Shown here piece by piece: positions 11,201 through 23,200 of a DNA stretch of 64,000 nt (position 1 is its first letter; each line of letters begins with the position of its first letter). The notes beneath the pieces were generated by a model. It worked only from the letters and a program-made list of their open reading frames with translations, made no database searches and was not told the origin of the DNA. The stretch spans positions 1 through 64,000 of the forward strand of contig NW_024882897.1 of the NCBI RefSeq assembly GCF_019059575.1. Reading direction: 5' to 3'. The DNA comes from Amphibalanus amphitrite (lineage: Eukaryota; Arthropoda; Thecostraca; Balanomorpha; Balanidae). The position numbers and the translations under genes are program-made.

Positions 11201-14200
11201 TCATCCCGTATCAGACTGAATGTGAACGGACCTCAATCATCAGACGTCATGACTACCGACCGCCGTGACGTGGTGACACCGCCTATCTGATACGGGCCGC
11301 AGGAAGTTGAAGACCACCGCGGGGGTCTCCTCGCTGACGGTACAAAGTGTGAGGAGCGTAATCATGAGGTGCCGGAAAACAGGTCTGCACGTGGGTGACA
11401 CTGATTGGCTGGGAATGCTTGTGATATCGATGATGAGTTTTCCCTTGGAGACCTATCTGTGCGAAAGGTCCTGACGACAGCTAAGATGTATGCTGCTGCT
11501 TATTAGAGTCGTAGATGTCATGAAAATATTCCACTTTTAACATAGGATTTGAACTAAGACAGCAGTTTGGGGGCTTAAGGTTTCTACTTTCTACCATCAC
11601 AATCGTAAATCGCGAAGAATACAAATGCGCAGAAAACAATATTTATGCCTCGCAATGGTGCGTAAGTGAGTACTGCTGAAAATGTTATCGCAGAAACTTA
11701 ATGAGATACATTTCCGAGCTTTGCGTACAAGTGAACGGGATATATAAAAGAAGCTGAAATCCGTATTTGCCCTGCGGTACAGTATACCTCCAGGCGCTCG
11801 ATGCTCCTGCCATCTGGCGGTAATAATATAAGTGTATTTGTTTTATTGTCGCTAGATGTCAGCAGGGTCGAACGCCTGAAGGTATGCTGTACCGCAGGGC
11901 ACACAGGGCTTTCAGTTACGGGATTCGTGCGATGCGGGCAGTAAAACGAACGCAGTTAACTCATGAAAGCACCATATGAGCCATAAATATTTAATGTTAA
12001 GTACCTAAGAGGTGTAATAATGGACCCCGTACTGGTTTTCTACATACCAACGGGTAATAAATGTGCCGCCAATTCGTACACTCGCACAAGACCTATGCAG
12101 CTCGGTTTTAGTACGTACCTTTTTGATATCTAGCTTGGTTGAATGACGGTAGACGTTGTATCTGAATACGGTTGATAAGTCAGTTGAAGTGAGTTCGCTC
12201 TTCTGTACCTATATTGCCCTCAATTCGACCTTACTTGAGGTGATGAGAATTAAATTACTTATCAATGCACGACTGTTGCATCAAGGTATAAAATATTTAA
12301 TATGCTTATCATGTTACAGTCGTACGTCGATTACATTGTACGTTGCAATGTTGGTGTCGTGGAATGCGTTTCACGTTCGGCGAAACACATTGCGTGGTTT
12401 CTGGCAAAGTCGATTGGTACCAGGGCAGGATGGCTTACCGTATACCTCAATACATCGCGCATTTTTCATGTTATCCTCAGCAGGCAGGTAGCGTTGATTG
12501 TGGCACCAACGTCATTCGACTAACACCAAAACAACTTTTGACCAATCACTATCCTATAGTCCCCGTTCACACCACAATAATCCAGGAAACAGGGCGCTTT
12601 TCCTTCGGCGCCGTAAACTTCCGAAACAGTCCCACACGGCCGACCGAGCCAAGTTCATTGAACCTTACTTCGCATCACTGGTAATGACGTCACAGAGGGT
12701 AACATTTGCGCCGCCCGGCCGCCGGCAGTGCTGCAGCTGACGGTGCCGGCTGTAGCCCCGGGGGGGGGGAGGGGGGGGGGGGCTTGGCACACCTCGGGGG
12801 CTCGGCTCTCGAAGGTCACCCTTCGGCCGCAGCGGAGGCCATGCACCGTTACTCGCCTTAACCAGATACTTTGAGGGATGGCTTGTCGTACTCTAACTGC
12901 CGAGAAGTTGAATTTCAATGCCCCGTCCCGTTACGCCCCCGTAAGCGTATACGGCGAGAGGCGTATCAGCGCATGGATAATACGCGTAGTTGCCATTCAA
13001 TGCAATGTTGGACAGCCTTGGACGCCGCTGTTGAACACGTGAGTCTTAACGTGAGTGAGGGGCCGGCAGGGGCGGAACTGGTAGGGTCGGGGTCACATGG
13101 TCTAATGGAGGGTAGCTGAGGGGCCCAGGGACCGCGGTCTGCCCGCTCCGATGGAGATTGGCTACTGATGTGGCCGTGATGATATGTAATGGGGCCGACA
13201 CGCTATAATCCATCTCTACCAGATGTCTGTTCTCTGACTCAGTCACTCGGACGGGCATCAAGGGCGTTACAATCCGATTACGGCAGACCGCCATCTCACG
13301 CCACGGTGAATTCCTCGCTTTGGCGTCGTGTGCCTTACACGCCACCTTCGCGCCTCTGTGAGCGCCTAGTCGTTTGAAAACACACGGCATGTCATGTCGG
13401 GAAACCAACTTCCGGAAGGCGAATCTGGGCCGCTAAAACGCTCAGCTGCATCTGTCCGTGAGATCGAATTATCACGGGCTCTCCCAGGTACCGTCTCTTG
13501 GTTGAAAACTTTAATCCCGACGTGTTCGGACAAATAATATTATTTTCCATGCGGCTGCGGTGTCTGGTGTTACCAAAGCTACACACGGAGTATGTTATGC
13601 GACTGCAATGGCGTGCGGTTGCAATGTTGTGCGATTTCAGTGGCGTGGCATATAATCCGACTCGGCCAGGGCTGTTTCTGAGAGCACGCCCTAAGTCGGC
13701 AGTCCTGCCTTTGCGGTTTTCCATTGTTTTGGGCTCTACATTGCCATAGACCCGGGAACAGGGGGGGCAGCGGGGGCGCTTGCCCCCCCAACTTGAGAGC
13801 CGAGGGGGCGGCGCCCCCTCAACATTGAGGCAGCGAGAAAAGATCTTTCCTCCCTTTTCCGGACTTTTTTCCTTCTTGTTTCCTTTATACATCTACGCAT
13901 CAACACATGGCATTTTCCTTGCCATCTGAATGGTTTCTGCTGATACAGTAGGCATCGATTTGACAACATCTGCTATTGAAATGACTATTGTCATCCCGCT
14001 TTGAGTTGGGCCTGATCGTGGCCATAAGTTTGGCAGGCCAGATTTTATACTGCACCACCTTGAGTCAACTTTGAGAAATACATAACGTACAAGGTGGTAA
14101 AATCGTTGCTATTATAGGTATAATAACACAGTTTACCCGCTCCGGATGTGATGGAGGGGTGTGGGGCAATGAGTGCACTGACGTGGCGCCATCGGAGGGC

Positions 14201-17200
14201 CGGTATGGGATTAAAGCTCAGCGACACTAAGGGCTTGTGTGGTGCCTTCGGTTATCGGTAGCACCCTCAGAATCACCGGCGTAGGGCCCTCAGAGCCGCC
14301 GGTAAGGGGCCTTTAGAGGCACTGGTGTGGGGCCGCCATGCAGGTGCCGGTGTGGACGCTCAGAGGTGCTAGTGTGATTCTCTCAGAGGCGCCGATGAGG
14401 GTCCTTACAGGCGTTGCTGTGGATCCTCATAGACGCTGGTGTGGGGCCGTTACAGACGGGTGTGGGGCCTTTAGTGCTGCTGACGCGAACTCTCTACAAG
14501 CCGGCAGGGAGTCTCAGTGACCGGCAAGGGGACCTTACGCCGGCAGAAGTCCTGTGGGGTCCTTAGAGACCGGCATGGTACTATCATACGCCGGTGGGGC
14601 CCTGAGAGTCACCGGACCGGTGTGGGGCCCTCAGAAGTCACCTCAGACCGGCCCTCATAGGCGCCGACGAGGGCCCCACAGTTGCCGTTGTGGGGCCCTC
14701 AGAAAATTAAGTGTGGGACCATCACCGGCGGGAAATGCCCCTAGAACTGGCACCTCATAGGCCGGTAAGACCTCTCAGAGGCCAGTAACGGGCCTTTGGA
14801 GATCACCGAGGTGTCCTTAAAAGCCGCAAGAGGCCCTCAGACGCCGGCGTCGGACCCTTAGGGAGATCTTAGTGTGGCTATTTAGGGCCCATGAGGTGCT
14901 CTGACGAGCCCCATGGGGCCCTTCTGAGTAGAAATATGGCCATCGTTAACCCACAGCGGTCAAATGGCGCCGCAGGGCCCCTCGGACCCGAGGGTCCCCT
15001 TTATCCCGATGGTTTAGTGTCCCCTTAGACCCCTAGCTACGCCACTGTTTCATATGCATCATGTCAGGTATTTTAGGCTCGCCCCCCCCCAACTTGAAAA
15101 TCGTTCCCGGGCCCCTGTACATTGCTGCCCTGTCTGATTGCACTCATGACGCCACGGACCATGGCACTCCCACGGAAATTGGTCGGATCTGGCGGGTACC
15201 AAGGGGGAGATTGGGTCAGCTTTTGGCTTTGGTACCGGAGCGTTGGATCTTTTCCGCGGAGAGGAGCCAGGTAACTAGCTATCTGTAGCTGTTATGGTTC
15301 CACTTCGAAAAATTGTAGCCTGAAAGATTGCTTACATCTTCCGGTTCATGTTCTCGATTTACAGGATCATTGTAATTATTCCAGTCTCCAGTTCAGGCGA
15401 AGCCCTGTTGTCTTGCATTCTCCAACAGCTCCAAGCTCAGATTAAATAAATTAAAGCAATTTGTTATGTTACCAGCGTGCGGACTGCATGCTCCTGTAGG
15501 CTGATAGCTTCGAAAGTGTTCTTGTGACTCTCTGTACCATTTTTTTTCACCGGTGGTTGTAGAGTTCTTACTAAAGAAGAAGTGGGTTGAGAAGGCTAAT
15601 AACTCAACAAAGAAACACAGGTGCGCATTGAATTGGTGCGAAGACCAGTAGGTTAATGATATTCTGCACGCGCACAGAAAGTCCCACGTGCTAGGTGCGA
15701 ACTCTTTCCCTCGCGCCAATTCGCCCATAAAACCGTTAGCACGCGCCCACGTGTGAGCGCCTCTGTAATGCAGATCGAAGCCCTTGCATCAGATGCCGCT
15801 CGATGCTAAATACCGTCGGCTGTACTGCGGCGGCGCCAGTGGCGTGCATGTTACCGGGAATCAATGTCGGCCTCTCTCCGCTGGGCGCTGGAGATGTAGC
15901 GGCGGCGCTGGAGATGTAGCGGCGGCGCTGGAGATGTAGCGGCGACGCTGGAGATGTAGGGAGGCGCCGGCGCTGGGCGCTGGAGAAGTAGGTAGGCTCT
16001 ATAGCTCTGGACTGCGCTGAGAGGGACAGTCATACACCAGGATTGCATCATCGGCGTTTGGAGAGATCTTCGCACCGTGCGCCGTCCTGTGCGGGGAGAG
16101 AGGAGGGAGGAGAGAGGAGGGGAGGATGTAGAGAGCTGGTGCGAACGGGCGAGAGTGGTGAATGGGCACTGGGCAGGGAATGCTTATTACCTCAGTCTCA
16201 GTAGCTAGATGCGGGTAAGAAGCGTGGCTTTGGTATATGTTATTCCTCGGGGACAAAAATTCAGTGTGTTTTAGCCTGAGATTAAGTTTCCCGTTGTTTG
16301 TGTCTACCCTGCATGGCTTTGTCATACATGGGAGAGCAGTCCATCACTTCTACGGCGCTAGTTAAACCGTGAATAACTACTAGAACGTCTGAACCATTTG
16401 GGCTCCTGTAACCATGCAGTCCGGGTGCCCTGAAATCCACGGCCGTTATCGCCATTTATAACTTAACCCGATTACGGACGAAAACAGCTCCGGTTCACAA
16501 GCTCTGAGCTGATAGAGCCGCTGTTATCATCTCGCCGGGACCCGCATACCTCCCGGCCCGCACCTGCGGATTCCTCGCATTGTGTACCATCAGATGTGGC
16601 GGGTTTAGCACCCGGTGTCTCGGTTAGATTTGAGACCGGCCTGGGCTGGGAGCTGTTTAAAAGACAAACTGCAGCTGCGGCTAGTCAGCCATTATCGTGT
16701 CTCATTAGACTGGTCCGGCTTGACTTCTAGCTTGGAGTCCTATTGCATAACGAAGTTAGGGTTTTTTATGCAAATTTGATATGGAGTGCGAAGGTTTGTC
16801 CTGGATTGGTGCTAAGCGAGGATAAAATGGGATTATCATTGTTTCAGGGACATTGTGCTTATGTTTTTAGTTATCAAGTCGCTATCTTTTATTCCTTCGC
16901 AGTTCGCAGTTCAATAACCGTCTTTGACGTACTGGGGAAATAATGACGGATCAGTTACGTAATGAAAATGTGAAATGGCTCCAACGGTTTTATAGGTAAT
17001 CTCATTTATACAAAGTTCAAAACGGTTTTTGCACAGGCTGGCACGGATTCACAGAGATCTTATTATGCAATGCTCCGCATTAACTCATTAGGAAGCCCCA
17101 AAAGTGTGCTAAAGGAAACTGTGATCCCGCCTCGATGAAACACGGTTAGACGTGCAACTGCAGTGTGCATGCATGCTGTTTTATGCGCCTATCATGACGT

Positions 17201-20200
17201 GAATCCACGGCGGAGTTTTTAAAGAAGATTGAAATGTTGCAGGCGTAAGAATGTTCTAGGTTCCGGTGCTTGCTACTGCACCCTGTTTCACGAAAGCAAC
17301 TACACTATTTTAGTTTAAACCAACAAAATATTTCTCACCACTGTGATGTTACATTTTTGATTTTCGTTTTCATGTCCTGTTTGGATTGGATTCTCTAGAG
17401 TCCACGTGTCCCTGCAGCAATTTCCTAGTGTTCCGCTGGTGTGGTGTCAATCTGCGAGTTCCAAGGTCGCCGCCGTAGTGTTTTCGTCGTATTCTGCCGC
17501 TCCTGGGATATTGTCGTGACTCGTGGCCAAACCAATTAACCGCCGGAATAGGCCATAACAAGGGGAATATTTAGTTTGTACTGATTTATCCAAGCTCCTC
17601 TTTTACCTAAGTCACCTTCTCTGCTAGCCGCACCATCGTCTCAGGAGTGGAAAATTACTGGCGTACAGACGTTGCAAATGGCATCAATTGCTCTACTTCA
17701 AGCGGCATTGCAAGTAATCTGGGCTTGTGTTAGATAACCTAGACTCTGCTGTTAGATAACCTTACTTCGGAAGTTGGATTAAGTTTACCTCGCAGCAAAG
17801 TTCACCTTTTCTCCAGCATGCTGGATGAAATTCTAGCGTGTATAATTTCCAAGTTGCTTGGAAACTGAATGTAATTACCAAGCTCATTGCTATGCCACCT
17901 GTTCCTAGTCCCAAGCCTACAAAGAACTCACGACGCGGAAGCAAGTCGGATACCACAAACTTCCGTGGGATCATTTCCCTTGCTAGGATTGATCGCGCTT
18001 CAGTGCTCGCAACCACGACCGCATGCATATCTACCCACCAGGCGCGGATCCAGGGGGGGGGGGCGACGGGGGCGGCCGCCCCCCCCCCCCGACATCCGAA
18101 AAAGGCGCCCATAGCCCGCGGCAGAGAGGGCGCCCCGAGCAAAACAGAGGCGACACAGCAAAGGTTGAGCAGAAATAGGGCGCCTCCAGCAGAAGTTGGG
18201 CTCACCAAGCAGGAGAGCGACGCCCAATTGCCCATTCCCAGCAGATCAGAGTCGCCCCAGAAGCAGATGGGCGCCCCCAGCAGAAGAGGGGCGTCTTATT
18301 ACAAGAATAAAAAGATGCCTTCTGTTCAAGAGGGGCACTCCTGGCAGGAGAGGTGTCCCCCTGAAGAGGAGCGACGCCCCAGCAAAAGTAGAGAGGCGCC
18401 CCCATTCCAAGAAGAAGAGGGGCGCCCTAACCGCAGATAGGCGCCCCAACAAAGAAAAAGAGAAGCCCCATAATAAAAAATGGGTGCCACTGGCAGAAAA
18501 GGGGCGCCCCCGGCAGCGGAGGGGGCCCAGCAGGAGAAAGGAACCTCCAGCAGGAGACGGGCGCTCCAGCGAAGGGGGGCGCCCCAGCAGAAGAGAGGAG
18601 CCCCCTGCAGGAGAGGGGCTCCCTCAGCAGAAGAGGGGCGCCCCAGCAGAAGAGAGGCGCCACAGCAAAAGTTGATCAGAGATGGGGAGCCTTCAGCAGA
18701 GGTTGGGCTCGCCAAGCAGGATAGGGCCTAGGGGCGCCCCATTGACAATATCCGTCAGAAGACAGACGCCCCAGCAGCAGATGGGCGCCCCCGGTAGAAG
18801 AGGGGCGCCTCATTACAAGAAGAAAAGGAGTATATTCTGCACAAGAGGGGTGCCCCTGAGGCAGCGGAAGGGCAACCCCAGCAGAGGGGCTGTGCCCCAG
18901 TAAAAGGAGAGTGGTGCCCCGCTCCGAGCAGAAGAGGGGCGCCCAAGCAAAAAGAGGAGCCCCATAAGAAGAAAAGGGATGCCTCTGACAGGAGAGAGAC
19001 GTCCCCCGCAGTGGAAGGGCGCCCCCCGAAGAGGCGTCTCTAGCAAAAGATAAGTGCCCCTGCAGGAGAGGGACACCCCAGCAAAAAGTTGGGCAGAAAT
19101 GGGGCACCCCCAGCAGAATTTGGGGTCGCCGAACAGGAAAGGGCCGCCCCATTCACAGTAGAAAAGGGGACTCCCCAGCAGCAAAGGCGTGCCCTAACAG
19201 AAAAGGTGCACTCCCAGTAGAAGCGGGACGCATCAAGAAGAAGAGGGGCACTTCTAGCAAAAAAATGGGCGTCCCAGATAAGTGGGCCGCCTACAGCAAA
19301 TTGGTCGTTCTTAGAAGAAATGAGGCGACTTCTGCAAAGTGAGCCTCCCCATGACGGATCGGCGATCCAAGCAGAGGTTGGGCGCAAATATCTTTAAAAC
19401 GGCGGCGCTGCGCGCAGCCGTCTTAAAGATATTTGCGAAAAACCTAGGGGGACGTGACAACGCACGGCGTGGGTTTTAAACTCTCGATTTTGACGACGGT
19501 TTGGCGCCCCCGGATTGCCAGGTCGCCCCTATTTCAACTTGCCGCCCCCCCCTCCCGAAAATTCCTGGATCCGCCCCTGCTACCCACACACAGTCAGTCG
19601 CATGAGAACAGACAGAGCTAGAGAGGGAGGGAATAGGGAGAGACAGACAGACATTCGAGCCCACGTGTGCACGCGGATGGGTGCCGAGCTGGGTCGTGCT
19701 GAGTTGTGAGCTGTGTTGAGCTGAGCCGGGAGAGCTTGGAGGGTTGACTAAGGGAGCACTGAGGAGTGAGCTGGGAGTGCTCACATTGTGAGCCGCCAGA
19801 AGAACTGTGTGCCAGGAAAGCACCGAGGGTGAACCGCCCCTGCCCTGACGGAGGACTGCGGCAGCCCTCAGGGCCAGCCTCAGGGCCGCAGCTGAGCCAT
19901 GGGACCAAACTCAGTGTGCGGAACACGGGAGTATTTCATAGAGCGGAACAGGGGAGAAACCATTACCTTCCGGTATCCCTTCTATAACTGATGCCTTGCT
20001 ATGCTTTTTATGACTGGCTTTTTAGTGCTCTGGTCAAGCGCGATACCTCTCAAGGCTGCTTCTCGAACTTGAATAGCATCCGTCTCCCATCCGTCTCCTA
20101 TCAAAACTAAAACCAAAAGCCACCACTTCTCTCATCCAGCACGATCGGCCAGCCCTGACACATTGCGACACCAGTAGGCCTCAGCTGTGCAATGATTGTT

Positions 20201-23200
20201 AGCACTGGAGAGTCTGTCCGGGTCGGGCTCCGTCCCACCCGCCGCTGGTCTTTGGGCGAGGTGTGCCAAAGATAGCCCAGTCACCCGCTAACCAACTGGG
20301 AACGTGACTGGTATGGCCTGGCGCCGACGGGCGGGTGTCCGCAGTTCGTGGTCAGTCTGTTTGTTTGGCAACCGTTATCTGGTAGTGGAGCCTGGTGGCG
20401 CTTCCACTTACCAGGTCACAAGAGGGCGATAGAGAGGATGCAGGCATCTGTATGACATTTGGCTATAGGAATTCCTTTTTATTTGTTTTGACGCTCGTCA
20501 TTGCTGAGTCACCACGACAGAGTTAGTTACGCAGCTCCGTGGTCGTTCCCTCTGACCTTGCTAACCTTGAACGCCGAACGAACAGGCGACTTTTCTAATC
20601 CGGTCCTTTATCTGAGCGACTAGTTGTTTGGGGGCGTCTGTTGCGTCACTGCGGTATGCTATCTAGTATCTTTTTTCGCCGTAAACCTTTGGAATGTCAA
20701 CCAGACATGGTGACTAGGACAAGTTATTTGGTCGTTTTGTCGTGTAACGATAACTTGTGTGTTGTAAGATGTCTGTGCGGATCAAAACCATAACTAAAAA
20801 CCACCTGTTCGCATACCAAACGTTAAAAGTACTTTATTGAAGTTGGCTCATGCGGCCAAAAATTGCCCATCGACTAGTACTTCACAATTCACACATCATC
20901 GATTCCAAATTGTATTCTTTATTAGACATGCAAAAATAATCATTTTCGCTGCTATGCTATCGCTTCGAAAATGCATTGGTGACGTTGTGCCTGGTTTCCC
21001 TGCGAAATCAGCTCATATACCTTTGCATTCAGAGGTTCTACGCAGTAGGCAACGCGTCCTGTTTCGTTTATCGGGGACGTGAGGGTCCGGCCGCCCCCAT
21101 GACATGTTTTGATCGGGCCCGGACATGTCCTTGAGTTATGCACCAGACGGGTGCATCTGTCGGGGTTCGGCCAGGTCCCGTTACTCGCCGCTCTAATCTG
21201 AACCGTCCTCACCGCCGACTTTAGTCACATGAGCCCTATCTATTCCTGCGGTGATATGTTCCAGTGACAGCCGAACTCATGGCACGTGATGCAAATTTGA
21301 TAATCAGCGGACGCTTTAGTGTCAGTTGAGAAACCTCTCTGGGAATAACTGAACCGCCATAGTTGGCTAGGCTTAGAATGTCATATTGGCAGTGCAGAGA
21401 GATCATGAATTTTCTGCGGTCGGATGCTGCTGCAATGGCGGTCCTGCAGGGACCGTTAGGTGGAAGTGAAACTCGCACCGAGGGCGAACTACGGTCTATT
21501 TTGAGACCGGTCTCTGAACAGCTGGCCTTGGACGGAGGGTCCGTTCGGCAACTCATGTGACACGGCGAGGGTAGGTTCGGCAAATCACGCGACACGCCGA
21601 GGGTCCGTTCGTCATCTTCCTAATGCGCCGGGGGAGCTGTCCTCTCGCGCTGCCAGGCTAGGACGTGCGGCGTGCGCTCTTCTCAGCGGGCTAAAAGCCC
21701 AGATCCGGATCCCAGCTTAGCTGTTTGGAATTGACCTTATTCTCTGCTTCAGCTTTGGCTTTCAATAATCGCATAGTTCAAGTGCTTAAAAACTGCATGA
21801 TGCTTCAAGAGGACGTAATTGCCTAATAATTCCATGTTTGCCAACCTCTTCATAGTATTTTTGGATTATGTCGTTTGTTTTCACTGAGATACCTAATTTG
21901 TACAGTGTACCGACCAAGGTTACTTATATCTCTCTCATTCCCCTCCCTCAATCGGTTGCCAAACCCCTGCCGACCAATGCTTGCCAAAAGTGTCCTCTGC
22001 CAATGATATGATATGTTATGTAACTATTGGCGAGCCGATTATCATAATCCGTGCCCAGTTAGCTGTGCTTCAACGATTCTGCTCCATTCGAGATAAGATA
22101 AAAATGTGGCATGACTGCTCAGGAGTCTGCTGGGATCGTGGCTCGTATCAAAATTACTTTGCTCGCGCCTCGTACTACCCATGAGTACATTTAGGTGGTA
22201 CTACGAATTCGATGGGCCTCCCCTTTCCTCTCCGATATGATCAACAATGACAGTAATGACGTAGGCCTTATTCTCTCTCTAAACAAAGTCACTCGATACA
22301 TCTGCTCTTATCCAGTCCAGTCCAGTCCGGCGCTGAAGCTGATGTCGTAATCCTCGTCTGGGGATGTCGGTTATCGTTATCTCGTGCAGCGATCATCCAG
22401 TTCGTCATCCGGCCGAGACGTCCCGGTCCGTCCTCCCTCTGACTGGCTGCAGTTGCAGAGGGGCTGTTCATCAGCACCGGCAGACTGTGCGCAGACCCCC
22501 CTGCTCCTCCCTGCACCCCCCCCCTCTGGTAACCTTCACCCCTCCTCTGCCCGTTCTTTGTGCGCCAGTGGCCGGTCAAAGCCTCCGTTGCGAACCGTCC
22601 GTGCCTGTTGCTAAGTGGCTCCCGCGGGGCAGTTTTACTCGACTGCACACACCCAGCCGTCTCAAGGCCTCCCGTGCCATTCGGTCCACTCGTGATAGGG
22701 GCCCGCCGCGCCAGTTTTGCGGTTAGACATCACCGGGTTATACGGGTTGGTCACTGAGCGCCGTTCGACCACGGCTGTCGTATAGAGTTAGCGAGGAGGA
22801 AGGAAGAATGTTAGGGGCCTGCCTGCAGAAAAGGAGCCAATTTCTGTCCGGCGATCTAGCCATATTTGGTGGTCTTCGTCACTGCTAGCTTTAGGGCGTC
22901 ACGTCCTGCAAATAAGTGGGTTTGAAGTGAACCACAGCAATGCTTATCAAAAGCAAATGAGAGGTCAATGTCAAATAGAAAACACACAGAGCTGATTTGT
23001 TTGCCTGTGTCTACGTAGGTAGTGAGAACCGGGCTTGTGGGAGGGTGGTCAGTGCATTAAACTTTACTCTCTGCGAGTGGCCTCCGTGGGAGGTGTTCTG
23101 AGAGTCTGCACTCTGCAGTTTGACCTTAGAGGGGGACCGCTCGTCTGAGGGAGTTTCCTACTTAATTCTAGTGTGCAGGGGGCGGGGGAGGGATAGCCGT

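Larger units (their letters stand above)
18039..19579. mobile_element. hAT-like non-autonomous element enclosing a minisatellite (1.54 kb)
   Basis: The left end CAGGCGCGGATCCAG and inverted right end CAGGGGCGGATCCAG form TIRs. They are flanked by a perfect 8-bp repeat CTACCCAC at 18031-18038 and 19580-19587. Long G/C homopolymers lie just inside the ends. About 18115-19380 is a degenerate array of cagcagaagaggggcgcccc-like units with a higher-order period. A 55-bp imperfect palindrome lies at 19383-19437. No transposase frame. TIR and TSD match the 371-520 MITE, so the same hAT-type transposase may have moved it (inference). Confidence 0.88.

Noticed and set aside
18196..18675. Long Arg/Pro/Gly-rich open frames on both strands in 17.8-19.4 kb
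   Set aside because: They are translations of a degenerate minisatellite; stops are rare because the unit lacks them. No start context, domain or splice logic.
18115..19380. CRISPR-like array of repeats
   Set aside because: Units are contiguous and degenerate, without unique spacers of constant length, and the genome is eukaryotic.
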